DNA of 7,456 bases from Chthoniobacter flavus (GTDB taxonomy: Bacteria > Verrucomicrobiota > Verrucomicrobiia > Chthoniobacterales > Terrimicrobiaceae): contig CAMDOJ010000087.1 of the NCBI GenBank assembly GCA_945903555.1, forward strand, positions 1-7,456, written 5' to 3'. A program made the translations under genes and the position numbers. How positions within the stretch are numbered: the first letter of the stretch is position 1; the number at the start of each line of letters is the position of its first letter. Below are positions 5,027-7,456 of this stretch, one piece after another. Under the pieces are notes generated by a model. That model searched no databases. It was not told where the DNA came from and saw nothing but the letters and a program-made list of their open reading frames with translations.

Positions 5027-7249
5027 TTAGGAACCCTTGTTCTTTTTACCGCCCTTGTCGCCCTTGTTCTTTTTGCCCCCCTTGTCGCCCTTGTCGCCCT
5101 TGTCGCCCTTGTCGCCCTTGTCGCCCTTGTCAGCCTTGTCGCCCTTGTTATCGCTTCCTTCGTTCTTGTCGTATTTGGATCCTTTTTCGTTGGGAACAAC
5201 GCGCCAATCAGTGGGAGGGCGCAGAGGTGGAACTTCAGGCTCGCCGCGGTGGACTTCGACAAGGCTAAAGATGTCATTCTTGTCATCAGCGTTCACGAGA
5301 GCGAAGTCGGAACCCTTGGTGCCTCCGCGGCGGAAAACGGCGTCACGCAGTGCGACAACCTCATGATGCCATTTATTGTCGCCTTTGCCGGTCACTGTCA
5401 CCGCCGTTTTCATGGCTGAGCTGCCGGCGTCGTAATTGAGCTTCCAAGTCGATCCTGCCTGTCCGTCATACCAGACGACGGTGATCGTCATGACTTTGGG
5501 TTTGGCATCTTGGGAGAAGCCTTCATGCAGACGAAAATACATCGCATCCTTGCCCGAAACGTGTTCGAAGCTGCGCGCAAACCGAGAATAGATGGACGAA
5601 GTGGGAGTGATGGGACCGCCGACGCGCCAGAGCGGGATGGAGGTGGCATCCGCGTCGATTTGCTCAAGCAACCGGGAGTAGTTGTCAGGCCAGATGAGCC
5701 AGCCCACATCATTGAATCCGGATTGATCGCCCCGTTGAGCAACTTGCCCCATTTTAAGCGCGTTTTCATCGTCCACGGCCGCGCCATACTTGGCGAATTC
5801 GGCGCAGATTTTCAGCATGCGATCCACATTTTTGCGCTCGGCTTGTCCGAACTTCGCCTCGGGGTAGGCCTTGGTATCGGAGGCGTCCAAGCCTTTGTGC
5901 AGGGCGCAGAAGGCATCGGTGGCTGTCTTCGGATCAATCTGTCCCGCATACTTGTTGAAGAAGTAAAAAGAATAATCGAAACCCTGTTCCTTGCTCGCAA
6001 CGATGGCGCCTTTGGTGACATCCCAGACGCTCTGACCCGAATTCAGAGCATTGATCGCCCCCCAATAGAAGTTCAGCGGTACATTGAGCTGATACAGCGG
6101 GCGCGTCCAAGTTTGGTCCATCTCCGAGCGCCGAAACAGGGTCAATTCCTTGGGTGCGACGAGGTATGGAAGGAAGGTCGTCATCGCTGGGGCTTCACCG
6201 CAGAGGTGGTGACCGCGGGAAAGTGCTCCGTTTTTGATACCGAATCCGTCCTTGAGCGTTTTGGTTGCCCAGTGCCACATTTCCGAAAAATCATGCTTAC
6301 CCTCTTCTTGGGATTCGGGCGCCAGATCGTTGAACAGCAGGCTAATTTTCAGGTTGGAATCCGAATTGAAAAGTTTCGCATACATGGCGAAGGTCTCGAG
6401 GCGGAACTTCTGCCACGCCGCACTTTCCCTCTCCAGACTGTATTTGCGATCCAAAGGCTCTCCCTTGTAAGCACATTCATCTCCAGTGCAGCCTGTTTTG
6501 ACTTGTATAAAGGCAATCCGCTCCTTCTTATCTTTGGGGTAGCTGCGGATGCGCTTGGCCACTTCCGTGAGGAAACGATGGAAATACATTTTGTATTTTG
6601 GGTCAGAATAGTAGGGGTAGTGGGGGAATTTATCCTCATGCCTCTCATTGTTCGTAAGCACCTTGGGCACGCCTTTTTCATAGACCCAGTCGGGCGTTTT
6701 CGGACCAGCCTCAAAGGATAAATACACGGATATCTTGTTTTTAGAGGCATGCTCCAGGGCCTCATCCATCACGCTCCAATCATAAACTCCCGGCTTTTTC
6801 TCAACGGCATCCCAAGGGGCATCGCACGAAGTCCCACGCAGAAACGGATAATCCTTGAAATCCATGGCCTCACCCCGATCCCAGACACCAAATGAACTGG
6901 GCTTCGGATTGGCTTGGATGGGAAATGAGGAAGCGAGACCGATCAGACCAATAAGGGCAAGCGATCTGGCGCAGGCGGGGAGGTTGAAATAATACCCAAA
7001 GCCGCTTGCTTTTGGATTCTTGAAAAGGGGCACAGGTGTCCCGCCTGTGTGCGTTGGCGTGCTCCTCGGTTCCAATGGGCAGGGTGAAGTAGACCTGTCT
7101 CCACACGGCCGAGACGGCCATGCCCCTTTCTTTTCCGGTGCAAGGTCCAATTTCAAAGGGACAATGAAATAAGAGGCGACTTGTCCCAGGCATTCGGCGC
7201 GGCGTTGCAGGAAGGGAGATGAGATTTTTATAAGTGGATTATGGTTCAT
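5027..7249 (-). CDS. Glycoside-hydrolase-like TIM-barrel protein with C-terminal module and Lys/Gly/Asp repeat tail; start uncertain
   Basis: The open frame from the ATG at 7249 encodes 740 residues. Residues 1-88 do not look like a mature or signal sequence, and residues 41-76 are the translation of an inverted-repeat element. A credible signal peptide (core SLALIGLIGLASS, 96-108, cleavage near Ala113) follows, so the working start may be the GTG at 7033 (codon 73, inside the element), the only standard alternative start codon between the element and the signal core. The barrel region runs about 118-500: WDAVEKKPGVYDWS (146-159) matches the clan-A opening, and Glu258 (TGDEC) and Glu376 (RSEMD), 118 apart, align with the paired Glu of the 521-residue paralogue. 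Residues 555-673 form the shared beta-sandwich-like module, ending SLVEVHRGE. A linker rich in Pro and charge leads to the repeat tail at 702-740. Probable role: secreted glycan-acting enzyme. Specificity is unknown. Confidence 0.88.
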   Translation of the reverse strand: MNHNPLIKISSPFLQRRAECLGQVASYFIVPLKLDLAPEKKGAWPSRPCGDRSTSPCPLEPRSTPTHTGGTPVPLFKNPKASGFGYYFNLPACARSLALIGLIGLASSFPIQANPKPSSFGVWDRGEAMDFKDYPFLRGTSCDAPWDAVEKKPGVYDWSVMDEALEHASKNKISVYLSFEAGPKTPDWVYEKGVPKVLTNNERHEDKFPHYPYYSDPKYKMYFHRFLTEVAKRIRSYPKDKKERIAFIQVKTGCTGDECAYKGEPLDRKYSLERESAAWQKFRLETFAMYAKLFNSDSNLKISLLFNDLAPESQEEGKHDFSEMWHWATKTLKDGFGIKNGALSRGHHLCGEAPAMTTFLPYLVAPKELTLFRRSEMDQTWTRPLYQLNVPLNFYWGAINALNSGQSVWDVTKGAIVASKEQGFDYSFYFFNKYAGQIDPKTATDAFCALHKGLDASDTKAYPEAKFGQAERKNVDRMLKICAEFAKYGAAVDDENALKMGQVAQRGDQSGFNDVGWLIWPDNYSRLLEQIDADATSIPLWRVGGPITPTSSIYSRFARSFEHVSGKDAMYFRLHEGFSQDAKPKVMTITVVWYDGQAGSTWKLNYDAGSSAMKTAVTVTGKGDNKWHHEVVALRDAVFRRGGTKGSDFALVNADDKNDIFSLVEVHRGEPEVPPLRPPTDWRVVPNEKGSKYDKNEGSDNKGDKADKGDKGDKGDKGDKGDKGGKKNKGDKGGKKNKGS
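5036..5143. repeat. Nonamer tandem repeat encoding a (Gly-Asp-Lys)n tail
   Basis: On the plus strand CTTGTCGCC occurs in five perfect consecutive copies (5081-5125), followed by one variant (5126-5134) and another perfect copy (5135-5143). Next to it a 27-base unit made of CTTGTTCTTTTT plus a C-rich joint and CTTGTCGCC is present twice (5036-5062 and 5063-5089, two differences). The period is a multiple of three, so gain or loss of units keeps the frame. Read on the minus strand it encodes repeated Gly-Asp-Lys triplets, then two Gly-Gly-Lys-Lys-Asn-Lys blocks, forming the C-terminal tail of the 740-residue protein. Such near-perfect tandem units commonly vary in number between strains by slippage. 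Confidence 0.95.
7024..7129. repeat. 106-bp inverted-repeat-bounded element (MITE/REP-like) within the 5' end of the 740-codon frame
   Basis: The segment is bounded by perfect 9-base terminal inverted repeats, AAAGGGGCA (7024-7032) and TGCCCCTTT (7121-7129). Inside are small palindromes: CACAGG/CCTGTG (7031-7036 with 7044-7049), AGAC-CT-GTCT (7091-7100) and GGCCG/CGGCC (7107-7111 with 7115-7119). It has no coding capacity for a transposase and no clear target-site duplication. Its translation in the host frame is rich in Pro, Arg and Thr with scattered Cys and does not resemble the rest of the protein. From memory, CACAGG-x7-CCTGTG sequences of this type recur in Verrucomicrobia genomes, but only one copy lies here, so dispersal cannot be shown from this window. 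Confidence 0.65.
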
Positions 7250-7282
7250 AGAATGATGTTAGCAGTGAAGTTCGGCTTTTAG

Positions 7283-7456
7283 TTATAGTCGCGCCACAAG
7301 TCCGGCGCGGATACAGACATTGAGGAAGGCGGCGGCAGACCAGAGTTGATGGCCGGAACCGGCGATCAAGCCGGCGGGCAATGGAATTTTTTCGTGGAAG
7401 GATCCTAAGCCTTGATCCCACATGGCCTCATTATCTGCCTTGGCTTTTTTGGGCGC
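7283..7456 (-). CDS. C-terminal 57 codons of an unidentified protein, perhaps an alpha/alpha-barrel glycosidase
   Basis: The minus-strand frame is open from the window edge to a TAA at 7285-7283 and has protein-like composition. The end contains KIPLPAGLIAGSGHQLWSAA followed by AFLNVCIRAGL. The 'Q-x-W-S-A-A' helix near the C-terminus is typical of (alpha/alpha)6-barrel glycosidases such as amylo-alpha-1,6-glucosidase/GH63-like proteins, where it lines the barrel, but 57 residues are too few to name a family. The stop lies 33 bases before the ATG of the next gene on the same strand, so both are likely in one transcript. Everything upstream of residue -57 is outside the window. Confidence 0.65.
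   Translation of the reverse strand, partial: APKKAKADNEAMWDQGLGSFHEKIPLPAGLIAGSGHQLWSAAAFLNVCIRAGLVARL

Noticed and set aside
5036..5143. Short regular repeats as a possible CRISPR array.
   Set aside because: The units are 9 bases, contiguous and in frame with a coding sequence, with no spacers.
4964..5419. Plus-strand frame encoding a striking Leu-Val-Ala repeat that looks like membrane segments.
   Set aside because: The hydrophobic repeat is only the reverse reading of the nonamer tandem that encodes the Gly-Asp-Lys tail. The flanking minus-strand frame carries the conserved module.
5510..6721. A 403-codon open frame on the plus strand.
   Set aside because: It lies wholly antisense to the barrel region of the 740-residue protein, which has clear family features. 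The plus-strand translation has no recognisable domain, no signal and an unnatural composition.
7024..7129. The inverted-repeat element as an intrinsic terminator between genes.
   Set aside because: The stems are short and separated, no U run follows on either strand at a stem end, and the element lies within an open reading frame, downstream of the possible start codon at 7249.

Overview
The window looks like part of a polysaccharide-degradation locus from a bacterium of the PVC group (Verrucomicrobiota, Planctomycetota, Lentisphaerota). This rests on the kind of genes present: secreted type I sulfatases, a secreted esterase and glycoside-hydrolase-like proteins. It also rests on the weak or missing Shine-Dalgarno sequences and on a dispersed-repeat-like element of a kind I associate with Verrucomicrobia. 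The placement is an inference, and no single marker gene fixes the phylum.

Every credible gene lies on the minus strand, so transcription runs from high to low coordinates. In that order the window holds:
- the last 57 codons of a protein whose end resembles an alpha/alpha-barrel glycosidase (7456-7283);
- a 740-residue TIM-barrel glycosidase-like protein with a C-terminal beta-sandwich-like module and a Lys/Gly/Asp repeat tail (7249-5027);
- a shorter divergent paralogue of it, 521 residues (4972-3407);
- an orphan, truncated copy of the C-terminal module (3395-3153);
- a secreted alpha/beta-hydrolase esterase (3079-2306);
- a possible terminator and a 225-base gap;
- a complete sulfatase (2080-521);
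- the first 164 codons of a second sulfatase (494 to the window edge).

Gaps between neighbouring genes are 33, 54, 11, 73, 225 and 26 bases, which fits one or two co-transcribed units. Four of the proteins begin with a clear signal peptide. In the 740-residue protein the signal peptide sits about 90 residues in, behind a 106-bp inverted-repeat-bounded element.

Functionally, the sulfatases would remove sulfate esters, the esterase could remove acyl groups, and the barrel proteins could cleave or bind the backbone or side chains of a sulfated glycan. No SusC/SusD pair, transporter, regulator or sulfatase-maturating enzyme is in the window, and the substrate cannot be read from the sequence. 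The points most worth a second look are the repeat element inside the 5' end of the 740-codon gene, the nonamer-encoded repeat tail, the orphan module copy, and the pair of divergent barrel proteins that may form a poorly described enzyme family.
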